A model generated the notes under the pieces. The model was not told the origin of the DNA, made no database searches, and saw only the letters and a program-made list of their open reading frames with translations. Shown in pieces: positions 1 to 7,425 of a DNA stretch of 10,332 bases. Within the stretch, counting starts at the first letter, position 1. Each line of letters starts with the position of its first letter. The translations under genes were made by a program, and so were the position numbers. The stretch comes from Oscillospiraceae bacterium UBA4632 (lineage in GTDB: Bacteria; Bacillota; Clostridia; Oscillospirales; Oscillospiraceae): NCBI GenBank assembly GCA_002405995.1, contig DHMW01000059.1, positions 341 to 10,672 of the forward strand. The letters are read 5' to 3'.

Positions 1-1
1 G

Positions 2-67
2 TGGCTGCTCGTGATGTACCTGGCGCGGTTTGCAGCCAGGAAAAATCAACGGCTGCGCGGAGAATGA
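2..67 (+). CDS. C-terminal tail of a probable membrane protein (partial)
   Basis: The second frame is open from the window edge to a TGA at 65-67. It gives 21 residues: a hydrophobic stretch (WLLVMYLARF) followed by a basic, polar tail (ARKNQRLRGE). This is what the end of a last transmembrane helix with a cytoplasmic positive tail looks like. A strong bidirectional hairpin about 90 bases downstream, before the convergent minus-strand gene, fits a gene ending here. The fragment is too short to name the protein, and a chance open frame cannot be excluded. Confidence 0.4.
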   Translation, partial: WLLVMYLARFAARKNQRLRGE

Positions 68-150
68 CGGCAGGGCGTTTCCCGCACGCCGGAGAGCTCA
101 ACGGCGTATCTGCCAGCTCTTTGACGTCCGGCTGCCGGTGACAACGGATG

Positions 151-190
151 AAAAGCAGCGGTACCGCACCTCGGTACCGCTGCCTTCTAT
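151..190. terminator. Bidirectional intrinsic terminator between convergent genes
   Basis: A perfect 12-bp stem (155-166 with 172-183, arms GCAGCGGTACCG and CGGTACCGCTGC) closes a 5-base loop. Read on the minus strand it is followed by TTTT (complement of 151-154), starting 18 bases past the stop of the HD-domain gene. Read on the + strand it is followed by the weaker CTTCTATT. It most likely ends transcription of the minus-strand HD gene and may also stop the + strand gene ending at 67. A second, weaker hairpin (AGAGCT/AGCTCT arms) lies nearby around 92-118. Confidence 0.75.
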
Positions 191-201
191 TCGGGAGAAC
201 G

Positions 202-1206
202 CTATTCATATATGGCCTGCACCCAGCGGTCGAAGCCGTCTGCGCGAAAGGCGGAAAGTGCGGCGGCGTAATCCGCGCTGAGCGCGCTGAAGCGCCGCGG
301 TCCGGCATCGGTCTGCACCAGAGGATCGATGCTGCGCTTTTTGGCGGCGACCCTGACGGCGTAAACGCCGGAAGGACGCTCCGGCGTGCTTTTTGTGCCG
401 GTGATGCGGCGAAAATCCCGCCAGTACGCAGCGCTCTCCGGGTCGGCGAGCAGACGGGCGATGACAGTCGGCTCATCGGTATAGAGATCTCCCGTTGACA
501 GAACGCCGCGGCGCTGCGCATCGCGCAGCAGGTCGGCGAGCGCCTGCATACTGAAGCGGTCATCGTCGGAGACAAACCATTGCGACTGCCGCAGGGCAAG
601 GCGCGCAAAGGCAGCGGCGCAGCCGGCATGCGCAAAGCAAAGCTCCGGCAGTCCGTCCTCGTTTTTGCCGACAAAAAGGTCGGAGTAGAGGGCGCGCAGC
701 TCGTCCTCCGTGCTGTGGAAAACGAGGTGCGCATTGCCGAGGGTGTACTCGAGCCGGTCTGCGGAGAGGCGGGGCGGATCGTTGTCGGCAATGGGGTAGC
801 GATGGTAATCCTCCACATCGGCAGTGCACAGCCCATTCTGCGCGAGCAGCGCCGTCAGCTCCGGCGAGGCGGCGATCATGGCGCGGGTGCGGCGCTCGGT
901 CGATTCCTGCCTCAGGTGGTCGCCGTTGAGAAAATCGATGGCATGGGCAAAAGCCGGGGTCGCAATGTCATGAAGCAGGCCCGCGGCGGCTTGCTTCAGA
1001 TCGTGCGTAAAATGCCAGACGATCGCGGCGGTCCCGAGCGAATGCGTATAACGGGAGTAGGGTGAGCGTGCGGTGCGATAAATGGGAAAGGCGGCGTATT
1101 CGCAGCCGCAGTGCATGCCGACACGAGCAAGCCGCTGCATCGCGGGCGTTTCCGCCATGGCGAGAAGCTCCCGCGGCAGGAAAGAGGTGTAGATATCGGT
1201 ATACAT
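202..1206 (-). CDS. HD-domain phosphohydrolase (YwfO/COG1078-like)
   Basis: A predicted cytoplasmic metal-dependent phosphohydrolase of 334 aa. The HD-superfamily metal ligands are visible: His55 in RYTHSLG, His79-Asp80 in GLLHDIATPAFAH, and a candidate distal Asp150 in LSADRLEY. The order and the HDIATPxFxH wording resemble COG1078 proteins related to dNTP triphosphohydrolases such as YwfO; the actual substrate cannot be read from sequence. The ATG at 1206 is chosen because AGAAAGGA sits 4 bases upstream (1211-1218). A longer in-frame reading to 1353 would cover the murA terminator and the murA 3' end. The gene follows murA by 55 bases, but a strong terminator lies between them. It is therefore probably expressed by read-through or from a weak promoter I could not identify. 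It ends just before the 155-183 hairpin. Confidence 0.85.
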   Translation of the reverse strand: MYTDIYTSFLPRELLAMAETPAMQRLARVGMHCGCEYAAFPIYRTARSPYSRYTHSLGTAAIVWHFTHDLKQAAAGLLHDIATPAFAHAIDFLNGDHLRQESTERRTRAMIAASPELTALLAQNGLCTADVEDYHRYPIADNDPPRLSADRLEYTLGNAHLVFHSTEDELRALYSDLFVGKNEDGLPELCFAHAGCAAAFARLALRQSQWFVSDDDRFSMQALADLLRDAQRRGVLSTGDLYTDEPTVIARLLADPESAAYWRDFRRITGTKSTPERPSGVYAVRVAAKKRSIDPLVQTDAGPRRFSALSADYAAALSAFRADGFDRWVQAIYE

Positions 1207-1218
1207 AATATCCTTTCT

Positions 1219-1249
1219 AAAAGAAAAGCACCTTGCCGCAGCAAGGCGC
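1219..1249 (-). terminator. Intrinsic terminator of murA
   Basis: On the minus strand, 12 bases after the murA stop, a 9-bp stem (1249-1241 with 1236-1228, one G-U pair) closes a 4-base loop. It is followed directly by TTTTCTTTT (complement of 1227-1219). The GC-rich stem and U tract make a textbook Rho-independent terminator. It lies immediately before the ribosome site of the HD gene. Confidence 0.9.
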
Positions 1250-1261
1250 TTTTTGATTGAA

Positions 1262-2554
1262 TCAGCCGATCTGGCGGGTCTCGACGGCTTCCTCGCACTC
1301 AACACTGTCGATCTGCGCGCCGAGATTGCGGAGCTTACCGATGATGTCCTCATAGCCGCGCTCGATGTAGTGGACGTTGGTGATCTCGCTCACGCCTTCG
1401 GCGGCGAGCGCTGCAATGACCATGGCGGCCCCGGCGCGCAGATCATACGCCTGCACGCTGGCGGCAGTCAGACGGTCAACCCCCTCCACCACGGCGGTGC
1501 GGCCCTCTACGCGGATCTGCGCGCCCATGCGTGTCAGCTCGCCGACGTAGCGGTAGCGGTTATCCCACACGCCCTCGGTGACCATGCTCGTCCCCTCGGC
1601 AAGGCAGAGGGCAACGGTGATCTGCGGCTGCATGTCGGTGGGAAAGCCGGGGTACGGCAGGGTCTTGACGTTGGTGCGGCGCAGCCTGCCCGCGCGGCGG
1701 ACGAGCAGGGTATCGTCCTGCTCCTCGACCTGCACGCCCATTTCCAGGAGCTTCGCGGTGATGCAGTCCATATGCTTGGGGATGATGCCGCGCAGCAGGA
1801 CCTGCCCGCCGCAGGCGGCGACCGCCGCCATATAGGTGCCGGCCTCGATCTGGTCGGGGATGATGGCGTACGTGCCGCCGTGCAGCCTGTCCACGCCGAA
1901 AATACGGATGGTGTCCGTACCGGCGCCCTTGATGTTTGCACCCATGGAGTTCAGGAAGTTCGCCAGATCGACGATGTGCGGCTCCTTGGCGGCGTTTTCA
2001 ATGACGGTAGTGCCCTCGGCAAGGGCGGCCGCCATCATGATGTTCATTGTCGCGCCGACGGAGACGACGTCGAGGTAGACGTTCGCGCCCTTCATGCGCC
2101 CGCCGCTGGCCCTGGCGCAGATGAAGTCGCCCTCGCGCACCTCGGCGCCCATGGCGGCAAAGCCCTTGACGTGCTGGTCGATGGGGCGCACGCCGCCGAA
2201 GTTGCAGCCGCCGGGCATGGAGACCTCGGCTTCGCCGAAGCGGCCGAGCAGCGCGCCGATGAGATAGTAGGAGGCGCGGATCCTGTGCGCCAGCTCCTGC
2301 GAGACCTGCGTGGTGGCAATATGGCGGCAGTCGATCTCCACATCGCTGCGGTTGAGGAAGCGGACATTCGCACCGAGCTGCTCCAGGATCTTGAGCAGGG
2401 CGGTCACGTCGGAGATCTGGGGAATATTTTCGATGCGGCAGACCCCGTCAACCAGAAGGGCGGCGGGAATGATGGCAACGGCGGCATTCTTTGCGCCGCT
2501 GATGCGCACTTCACCGAAGAGCGGATGGCCGCCCTCCACAATATACTTCGTCAT
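1262..2554 (-). CDS. murA: UDP-N-acetylglucosamine 1-carboxyvinyltransferase (MurA)
   Basis: A cytosolic enzyme that transfers enolpyruvate from phosphoenolpyruvate to UDP-GlcNAc, the first committed step of peptidoglycan synthesis and the target of fosfomycin. It has 430 aa, normal for the family. Visible features are the Lys22-Asn23 pair (GAKNAA), the catalytic Cys117 in the PGGC loop, RPIDQH after it, and Asp307 in YPGFPTDMQPQ, matching the E. coli general base. Preservation of Cys117 predicts fosfomycin sensitivity of this enzyme. The RASYYLIGALLGRFG wording before the loop resembles the second Firmicute paralog (MurAB/MurZ) more than MurAA; this is from memory, so I use the generic symbol. 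The start is supported by AAGGAG 6 bases upstream of ATG 2554. It has its own promoter (2643-2670) and a strong terminator (1219-1249). Oddity: the PGGC loop has one residue more than the usual spacing. Confidence 0.97.
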   Translation of the reverse strand: MTKYIVEGGHPLFGEVRISGAKNAAVAIIPAALLVDGVCRIENIPQISDVTALLKILEQLGANVRFLNRSDVEIDCRHIATTQVSQELAHRIRASYYLIGALLGRFGEAEVSMPGGCNFGGVRPIDQHVKGFAAMGAEVREGDFICARASGGRMKGANVYLDVVSVGATMNIMMAAALAEGTTVIENAAKEPHIVDLANFLNSMGANIKGAGTDTIRIFGVDRLHGGTYAIIPDQIEAGTYMAAVAACGGQVLLRGIIPKHMDCITAKLLEMGVQVEEQDDTLLVRRAGRLRRTNVKTLPYPGFPTDMQPQITVALCLAEGTSMVTEGVWDNRYRYVGELTRMGAQIRVEGRTAVVEGVDRLTAASVQAYDLRAGAAMVIAALAAEGVSEITNVHYIERGYEDIIGKLRNLGAQIDSVECEEAVETRQIG

Positions 2555-2588
2555 AAAAGCTCCTTATGAAGAGGTTTCGATTATCAGG

Positions 2589-2620
2589 AAAAAGGACGGG
2601 ACATACGGCCGCCTGTCCTT
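2589..2620 (-). promoter_or_regulatory. Attenuator-like hairpin in the murA leader
   Basis: In the predicted murA leader (minus strand), AAGGAC (2620-2615) can pair with GTCCTT (2597-2592). Two more G-C pairs follow a single mismatch, and a run of five U residues (2593-2589) begins in the 3' arm. The same 5' arm can instead pair with TGTCC at 2603-2599, giving two exclusive structures. This is a candidate transcription attenuator, but the stem is short and may be chance. Confidence 0.3.
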
Positions 2621-2642
2621 GGTATTCACATAATACATCGAC

Positions 2643-2670
2643 AGTATACCAGAAAAAGCAGAAAAAGCAA
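2643..2670 (-). promoter_or_regulatory. Probable sigma-A promoter of murA
   Basis: On the minus strand the extended -10 TGG-TATACT (TATACT at 2648-2643) lies 16 bases after TTGCTT (2670-2665). The predicted start near 2636 gives a leader of about 80 bases. It lies in the 155-base gap after yycI, so murA can be transcribed independently of the walRK operon. A small TGCC/GGCA hairpin in a T-rich setting (around 2671-2682) may weakly end the upstream operon, but it is not convincing. Confidence 0.6.
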
Positions 2671-2709
2671 TGCCGAAAGGCAAAAAATTCCGAAAAGCGG
2701 GGAAAACGC

Positions 2710-3513
2710 CTACTCGCGCGTGATCTCGCCGGTTTTTGAGTTTACATAAAAACTGTTCACGTCCGTTGTGACGCGCCACACAGGGAGCAGGCGCAGCGGC
2801 ACCGCGGCGGAGGACTGGAGCAGATAGCCGCTGTCCACGGCGCAGACCTGCGTGCAGACGATGCCGGAGGCGCTGCGGTAATCGAGAAAATGGACCAGCG
2901 CGGTGACGGCATCGATGCCCTCGGCGCGCCGCCCCTCGGTGAGGGTGGAAAGAAAGACGCCGGAGACGGCGGTGAGCGTGCCGCCGGAGAAGCTGAGCGT
3001 GAGCGAGGCGTTGAAAACCGGATGCGCTCCGGCGCTGCGCACGCCGCTGATGCTGCCGCTGCCGTCAGCGGAGAGCTGGGAGAGGGTGCGCTCATAGCCG
3101 AAGGTCCTGAACAGGTCGCGGCAGAAGGCGTCGGGGTCGTCGAGCGGGCGGGAGAGCGCCGCCTCTACCGCGCCGCCGGCACGGATGGAGCAGCGCCCGC
3201 TGCCGCCGGTGTACAGGCAGACTCCGCCGCCGGAGTCGGAGACGCTGACCTCATCGCCGAGCAGCGCCGCGGCAAAATCAGTCTCGCGCGCGGCGTCGCG
3301 CCCGAGCGCGGCGGAGAGGATGCCGCTCTCCGCCGGGAGGACGGAGGGGTCGAGGGAGACGCCGTTGGACTCAAAAAGCGTGACAAGCTGCTCGACCGAG
3401 CGCTCGCGGGCGGCCTGCTCCTCAGCGCGGCGGCTGAACAGCAGGATCAGCAGGAACAGATTGACCAGCAGCAGGATCACGATGACGATGCTTTTCAGCC
3501 GCGAGGTCTTCAT
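2710..3513 (-). CDS. yycI: YycI-family regulator of the WalK sensor kinase
   Basis: A 267-aa membrane-anchored protein. Residues about 8-26 form one transmembrane helix (IVIVILLLVNLFLLILLF) after a short basic N-terminus (KTSRLK); the rest is predicted to be extracellular. The last residues (PVWRVTTDVNSFYVNSKTG) match the C-terminal style of YycI proteins, where a Trp-Arg strand and a YVN-x-TGE turn end the fold. In B. subtilis YycH and YycI form a complex that contacts WalK through their helices and dampens it. In other species the effect can be opposite, so the direction here is unknown. The start is supported by AAAGGAGA 8 bases upstream of ATG 3513. It follows yycH by 40 bases and is the last gene of the operon. 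The central part diverges from described members, so family assignment rests on size, topology, C-terminus and context. Confidence 0.78.
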   Translation of the reverse strand: MKTSRLKSIVIVILLLVNLFLLILLFSRRAEEQAARERSVEQLVTLFESNGVSLDPSVLPAESGILSAALGRDAARETDFAAALLGDEVSVSDSGGGVCLYTGGSGRCSIRAGGAVEAALSRPLDDPDAFCRDLFRTFGYERTLSQLSADGSGSISGVRSAGAHPVFNASLTLSFSGGTLTAVSGVFLSTLTEGRRAEGIDAVTALVHFLDYRSASGIVCTQVCAVDSGYLLQSSAAVPLRLLPVWRVTTDVNSFYVNSKTGEITRE

Positions 3514-3553
3514 GGGCGCAGTCTCCTTTCGGGGAAGATGGAGGAATGAGCGG

Positions 3554-4858
3554 TCAGCTGCTGAACCAGCTGACGCCGACGGTGTCTGCGCCGCGGTCAT
3601 CATAGCAGACGCGAAGCTCGGCGCTGGGATAGCGGCTGGCAGCGATCGCCGCAGCCTGCCGCACGGGAAGCAGCAGCGCAGGGCTGTCGCTGAGCGTGTA
3701 GGTGCGGCAATGAAGCGTGAAGCCGGTGATGCTCTGCCCCTCAATGGTCACGGACGCGGCATGAGTGCCGTCTGAAAAGCGGAGCGGCGTACCGTCCACC
3801 GCATAGTCAAAGGTGACGGTGCAGTGCTTGGCGCTGCCGTCGTAGCCGCTGAGGTACAGCACGGCATCACCGATGGCGTCGCGCAGCAAGGTAAAGGTCA
3901 GGCGCTGCGCGGCGGCGACCGATTCGCTCATCGTGGGCCTGCCGCTTTCCACGGCGGCAACATAGTAGAGAGAGCCGGGCTCGGCGCTGCCGCCCTGATA
4001 AATGGCGGTGCCGTCCGGGCGGAGGCGCAGCGTGCCGTAGACCTCGGGAATGACGGTGGTACCCGAGGAATCGGTATAGCTGTTCTCGGTGTGGGGGTTG
4101 AATTCGGCAAGACGAAGGAAATCGGAGGGCTCCGTCAGCGCGCTGGCGGAGGAAAGCAGGTAGCGCTGCGGCGGCTCGCTGAAAATGAGCGAATAGGGCG
4201 AAAGGCGCTCATAATCACCGGAGAGGGCAAAGGCAAATTCTGTGCCGTTGCCGTTGAGCGCGGCGAGGCTGCCGGCAAGGGCGGTGCTGCTGACCGCCGT
4301 GCGGCAGGAGAAGCAGCCCTGCTCGCTGTCCTGCAGGTAGAGGATGGCGCTGCCGTCCTCGGCAGGGCAGAGCAGCGCGCGCGTGACCTTGAGCAGCGCC
4401 GTCTCCGGCGCGGCGACGCCGAGGATGGCGGCGAGCAGCTCGAGCGGCGTGTCGGCGTCGAGGTCAAGGTAAAGCCCCGTGGTATGCAGCGCGGCAAGCA
4501 GCTCCTCCTCCCGGCAGGGGGCGAGCGGCTCGGCGGAGCCGAGCGCCTCGCTGAAAAACACGCCCGCCTGCTCAAATTCCGCGTCGAGCGTGGTCAGCGC
4601 GTCCAGCCCGAAGCGGGCGTATTCGCTGGTAAAGACCACGCGCACAGGGAGCGCCAGCTCCGTCGGGTCGGCGGTAACGGTGCTGTCGGAGACGGGATCG
4701 TCGGAGAGAAGGAGGTCCTGCGCCAGCTCGTATGGCGTTTTGCCGGCAAGACCGCCCACGAGCGGCGTCTGCATCAGAAGGAACAGCGCCGAGAGCGTGA
4801 GCGCGGCGATGGCGATATTCTGCGCATGGCGGAGCAGGGCGGTCTTTTTAGCGCTCAT
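3554..4858 (-). CDS. yycH: YycH-family regulator of the WalK sensor kinase
   Basis: A 434-aa protein with one N-terminal transmembrane helix (about residues 14-30) after a basic start (SAKKTALLRHAQ). A large predicted extracellular region follows. Length and topology match YycH (about 450 aa in B. subtilis), as does its place between walK and yycI. The sequence itself is weakly conserved, which is normal for the family. Its C-terminal part (from about 345: PLRFSDGTHAASVTIEGQSI) resembles in pattern the C-terminal module of the neighbouring YycI. Known structures show related folds for these two proteins. Translation is probably coupled to walK: the start ATG overlaps the walK stop within ATGAGCGCTAA (11 shared bases), with GGGGAGG just upstream. 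Confidence 0.75.
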   Translation of the reverse strand: MSAKKTALLRHAQNIAIAALTLSALFLLMQTPLVGGLAGKTPYELAQDLLLSDDPVSDSTVTADPTELALPVRVVFTSEYARFGLDALTTLDAEFEQAGVFFSEALGSAEPLAPCREEELLAALHTTGLYLDLDADTPLELLAAILGVAAPETALLKVTRALLCPAEDGSAILYLQDSEQGCFSCRTAVSSTALAGSLAALNGNGTEFAFALSGDYERLSPYSLIFSEPPQRYLLSSASALTEPSDFLRLAEFNPHTENSYTDSSGTTVIPEVYGTLRLRPDGTAIYQGGSAEPGSLYYVAAVESGRPTMSESVAAAQRLTFTLLRDAIGDAVLYLSGYDGSAKHCTVTFDYAVDGTPLRFSDGTHAASVTIEGQSITGFTLHCRTYTLSDSPALLLPVRQAAAIAASRYPSAELRVCYDDRGADTVGVSWFSS

Positions 4859-6632
4859 GGGAGACCTCCCCGCCGATGGGCTGCGTGATGGGCAGCACGA
4901 GACGGACGGTCGTGCCCGGGCCGGGACGGTCAACGAGCGTGAGCGAGCCGTGGTGCCGCTGGACGATCTCGGTGGCGATGGAAAGGCCGAGCCCCGTGCC
5001 GCCGGACTCGCGCGAGCGCGCCTTGTCCACGCGGTAGAAGCGCTCGAAGATACGGCTGCGGTCAGCCTCGGGGATGCCGATGCCGTCGTCGGCGACCTCC
5101 ATCCAGACGTTTTCGCCCTCGCTGCCGGCGGTGACGCGGATATGGCCGCCGTCGGGCGTATACTTCACGGCGTTGCCGAGCACGTTGAGCATGACCTGCT
5201 CCACGCGCCCGCGGTCGCCGAGGATGAGCGGAAGATTTTCGCTGTAATCGTGCGTCAGCTCGTGCCCGTGGCGGCGGGCCTCCAGCTCGATCGAGCGCAG
5301 CACCGCGTCGATGGCTGCGGAGAAGGGGAAGCGGGCCATATTCATTTCGCTGCGGCCGGAGTCAAGGCGCGAGAGCGTGAGAAGGTCCTGCACGATGTGG
5401 GTCATGCGGTCCGTTTCGCTGATGACGACGTCAAGAAAATCGTTTTCCGTCTCGCGGCTCAGCTCGCCGCCCGCCTCGCGGATCGTCTCGGCATAGGAGC
5501 GGACGTTCGTCAGCGGCGTGCGCAGCTCGTGGGAGACGTTGGCGACGAATTCCTTGCGGCGCTCCTCGGTCTTGCGGTGCTCCGTCACATCGTGCAGCAC
5601 GATGAGGACGCCGCCGCTCTCCTCGTCGGAAAACGGGGCAAAATACAGCTCCACGCTGCGCTCGCCGACCGTCAGCTCCGATTCCACAAAGTCGCTGCGC
5701 TGCATGGAGACGACCTGAGAGAAGGGACAGACGGACTCGAACAGCTCGCTGTAGACGCATTCCTCCGCCGTGCGGCCGAGCAGCTCGCAGGCGGCGGGGT
5801 TGCAGTGGATGAGCCTGCCGTTCCCGTCGTAGGCGACGACGCCGTCGCTCATGTGGAGAAAGAGCGTGTCAAGCTTGTTGCGCTCGTTTTCCACCGCCTC
5901 GAGCGTGGCGTGCAGAACGGACGCCATGTCGTTGAACGTGGTGGTGAGGATGCCGATCTCGTCCGTCGATTCCACGGCGAGCGTTTCGTCAAAATCGCCG
6001 GCGGCAACGCGCTCGGCGCCCTCGGTCAGCTTTTCGATGGGGTCGATCATTGTTTTGGCGAGCAGGAACGAGAGAAGGACCGAAACGAGCAGGCCCACAA
6101 GAAGCGCCTGCAAAATGATGAACAGCAGCTCGGAGTTCAGCGAGGAAACGGTGGTGCGGTTATCGCGGATGTAGATGATGAAGCTGTTGTCGCCGCCGGA
6201 GATGGGAATGGCGACATCCATATAGCTTGCGGCAAGGTCGCTGTGATCGCCGACCTCGCCGTTGCGCGCGGCAAGGATGTTTTCCGTCTGCTCCAGCGTG
6301 TCGGCGCTCTCGTTGCTTGAGGCGAGGACGCTGCCCGTCCTGGCGTCAAGGATGTAGTAGTTGCGGTTGCGCGAGTCGATGCTCAGCGTGCCGGAGTAGG
6401 ATTCAAGGATGGCTTGCAGGCGCGCCGCGCCGTCCTCCTGCGCGCATTCCTCGCGCAGCGTGGCGACAAAGGCCGCGTTGGACTCGCCGAAGGTCTCGTT
6501 CATCTGCTCGTAGAAATCGTCGATATAGAAGTTGGTAACGCTGGTCATCAGGAACGCGCCGACCACCGCCATCAGCGAGGTGACAAGCAGCAGCATGATC
6601 ATCACGAGCTTCATGTGCAGGCTGCGGAACAT
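4848..6632 (-). CDS. walK: Sensor histidine kinase WalK (YycG)
   Basis: The membrane sensor kinase of the WalRK system, which controls cell-wall hydrolase genes in low-GC Gram-positives. It has 594 aa, close to the usual 600. Domain order: transmembrane helix 1 (about 8-30); extracellular sensor region (about 31-168); helix 2 (about 169-191); HAMP linker (about 192-245); PAS domain (about 252-352, SDGVVAYDGNGRLIHCNPAACELLG); HisKA with the phospho-acceptor His368 in NVSHELRTPL; and an ATPase domain. In the ATPase domain the N box has Asn487 (NVLGNAVKY), G1 is DDGIGI (515-520), the F box is FERFYR and G2 is GGTGLGL. All catalytic motifs are intact. ATG 6632 has GAAAGGAG 8-9 bases upstream. It lies 39 bases after walR and overlaps yycH by 11 bases. 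PhoR-type kinases share this layout; the adjacent YycH/YycI genes favour WalK. Confidence 0.95.
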   Translation of the reverse strand: MFRSLHMKLVMIMLLLVTSLMAVVGAFLMTSVTNFYIDDFYEQMNETFGESNAAFVATLREECAQEDGAARLQAILESYSGTLSIDSRNRNYYILDARTGSVLASSNESADTLEQTENILAARNGEVGDHSDLAASYMDVAIPISGGDNSFIIYIRDNRTTVSSLNSELLFIILQALLVGLLVSVLLSFLLAKTMIDPIEKLTEGAERVAAGDFDETLAVESTDEIGILTTTFNDMASVLHATLEAVENERNKLDTLFLHMSDGVVAYDGNGRLIHCNPAACELLGRTAEECVYSELFESVCPFSQVVSMQRSDFVESELTVGERSVELYFAPFSDEESGGVLIVLHDVTEHRKTEERRKEFVANVSHELRTPLTNVRSYAETIREAGGELSRETENDFLDVVISETDRMTHIVQDLLTLSRLDSGRSEMNMARFPFSAAIDAVLRSIELEARRHGHELTHDYSENLPLILGDRGRVEQVMLNVLGNAVKYTPDGGHIRVTAGSEGENVWMEVADDGIGIPEADRSRIFERFYRVDKARSRESGGTGLGLSIATEIVQRHHGSLTLVDRPGPGTTVRLVLPITQPIGGEVSHER

Positions 6633-6671
6633 AGACGGTACTCCTTTCGCAAGGCTTCGGGGCGGGGTGCG

Positions 6672-7382
6672 TTACGACTGCGCGGAAAAATAGTAGCCCA
6701 CGCCGCGGCGCGTGAGGATATAGGCGGGGGCAGCGGGATCATCCTCGATCTTTTCGCGCAGGCGGCGTACCGTGACGTCCACGGTGCGCGCATCGTCGCC
6801 GACGTAGCCGTAGTTCCAGACCTGCTCCATCAGATCCACGCGGGAAAAGACCTTGCCCGGGTGGCTGGCAAGGAAGGTAAGCAGCTCGTACTCGCGCTGT
6901 GTCAGGTCGATGGGCGTGCCGTTTTTGTAGACCTGGAAGCTGTCGGTATTGATGGTGATGCCGCCGCCGGCGCTCATGGCACTGTCCTCGCCGGCGGGGG
7001 CGGAGAGCATGGCGGTGCGGCGGATATTCGCCTTGACGCGCGCGAGCAGCTCACGCATGGAGAAGGGCTTGGTGATGTAATCATCCGCGCCGATCTCAAG
7101 GCCGAGGATCTTGTCCTCTTCCTCCTCGCGCGCGGTCAGGATGATAACGGGAACGTTGTCCCCGCTGCGGCGCAGCGCGCGGCAGACGTCAAAGCCCATC
7201 ATCTTGGGCATCATCACGTCGAGCAGGATGAGATCCGGCTTTTTCTCGCGCGCGACGGCGAGGCCCGCCTCACCGTCGTAGGCCTCCAGCGTGTCGTAGC
7301 CCGCGCGCTGGAGGTTGAAGCGGATGATATCGACGATATTCTTTTCGTCCTCCACGATGAGGACAGTCTTTTTCTGTTCCAT
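6672..7382 (-). CDS. walR: OmpR-family response regulator WalR (YycF)
   Basis: A DNA-binding response regulator of 236 aa and the partner of WalK. The receiver domain (1-120) has the acidic pair Glu11-Asp12, phospho-acceptor Asp55 (LLDVMMP), Thr83 and Lys105 (ITKPF). The winged-helix domain (about 140-236) has the LTQREYELL entry and the recognition helix RTVDVTVRRLREKIEDDP. That helix is nearly identical to WalR proteins as I know them. WalR binds the direct repeat TGTWAH-N5-TGTWAH; an exact copy lies ahead of this operon at 8995-9011. A GGAGAGAG-type ribosome site precedes ATG 7382. It follows the Nudix gene by 43 bases with no terminator or convincing promoter in the gap, so it is most likely transcribed from the GDPD promoter. 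Confidence 0.95.
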   Translation of the reverse strand: MEQKKTVLIVEDEKNIVDIIRFNLQRAGYDTLEAYDGEAGLAVAREKKPDLILLDVMMPKMMGFDVCRALRRSGDNVPVIILTAREEEEDKILGLEIGADDYITKPFSMRELLARVKANIRRTAMLSAPAGEDSAMSAGGGITINTDSFQVYKNGTPIDLTQREYELLTFLASHPGKVFSRVDLMEQVWNYGYVGDDARTVDVTVRRLREKIEDDPAAPAYILTRRGVGYYFSAQS

Positions 7383-7425
7383 CAGGGTTCTCTCTCCTGT
7401 CTGATTCGGTTTATATGGGGCGTGC

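Noticed and set aside
1207..1353. N-terminal extension of the HD protein to an ATG at 1353
   Set aside because: The extension would cover the murA stop and terminator. A good ribosome site precedes ATG 1206, where family-like sequence begins.
1253..2569. Long + strand open frame (438 codons) antisense to murA
   Set aside because: murA on the other strand is unmistakable, with catalytic motifs and a ribosome site. The antisense product is a low-complexity Ala/Gly/Asp/His-rich shadow typical of high-GC coding DNA.
4479..6320. Long + strand open frame (613 codons) antisense to walK and yycH
   Set aside because: It spans two real genes on the opposite strand, has no recognisable domain, and results from stop-poor complementary codons in GC-rich DNA.
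7076..7081. TGTAAT half-site inside walR
   Set aside because: No second hexamer lies 5 bases away on either side and it is within coding sequence, so it is a chance match.
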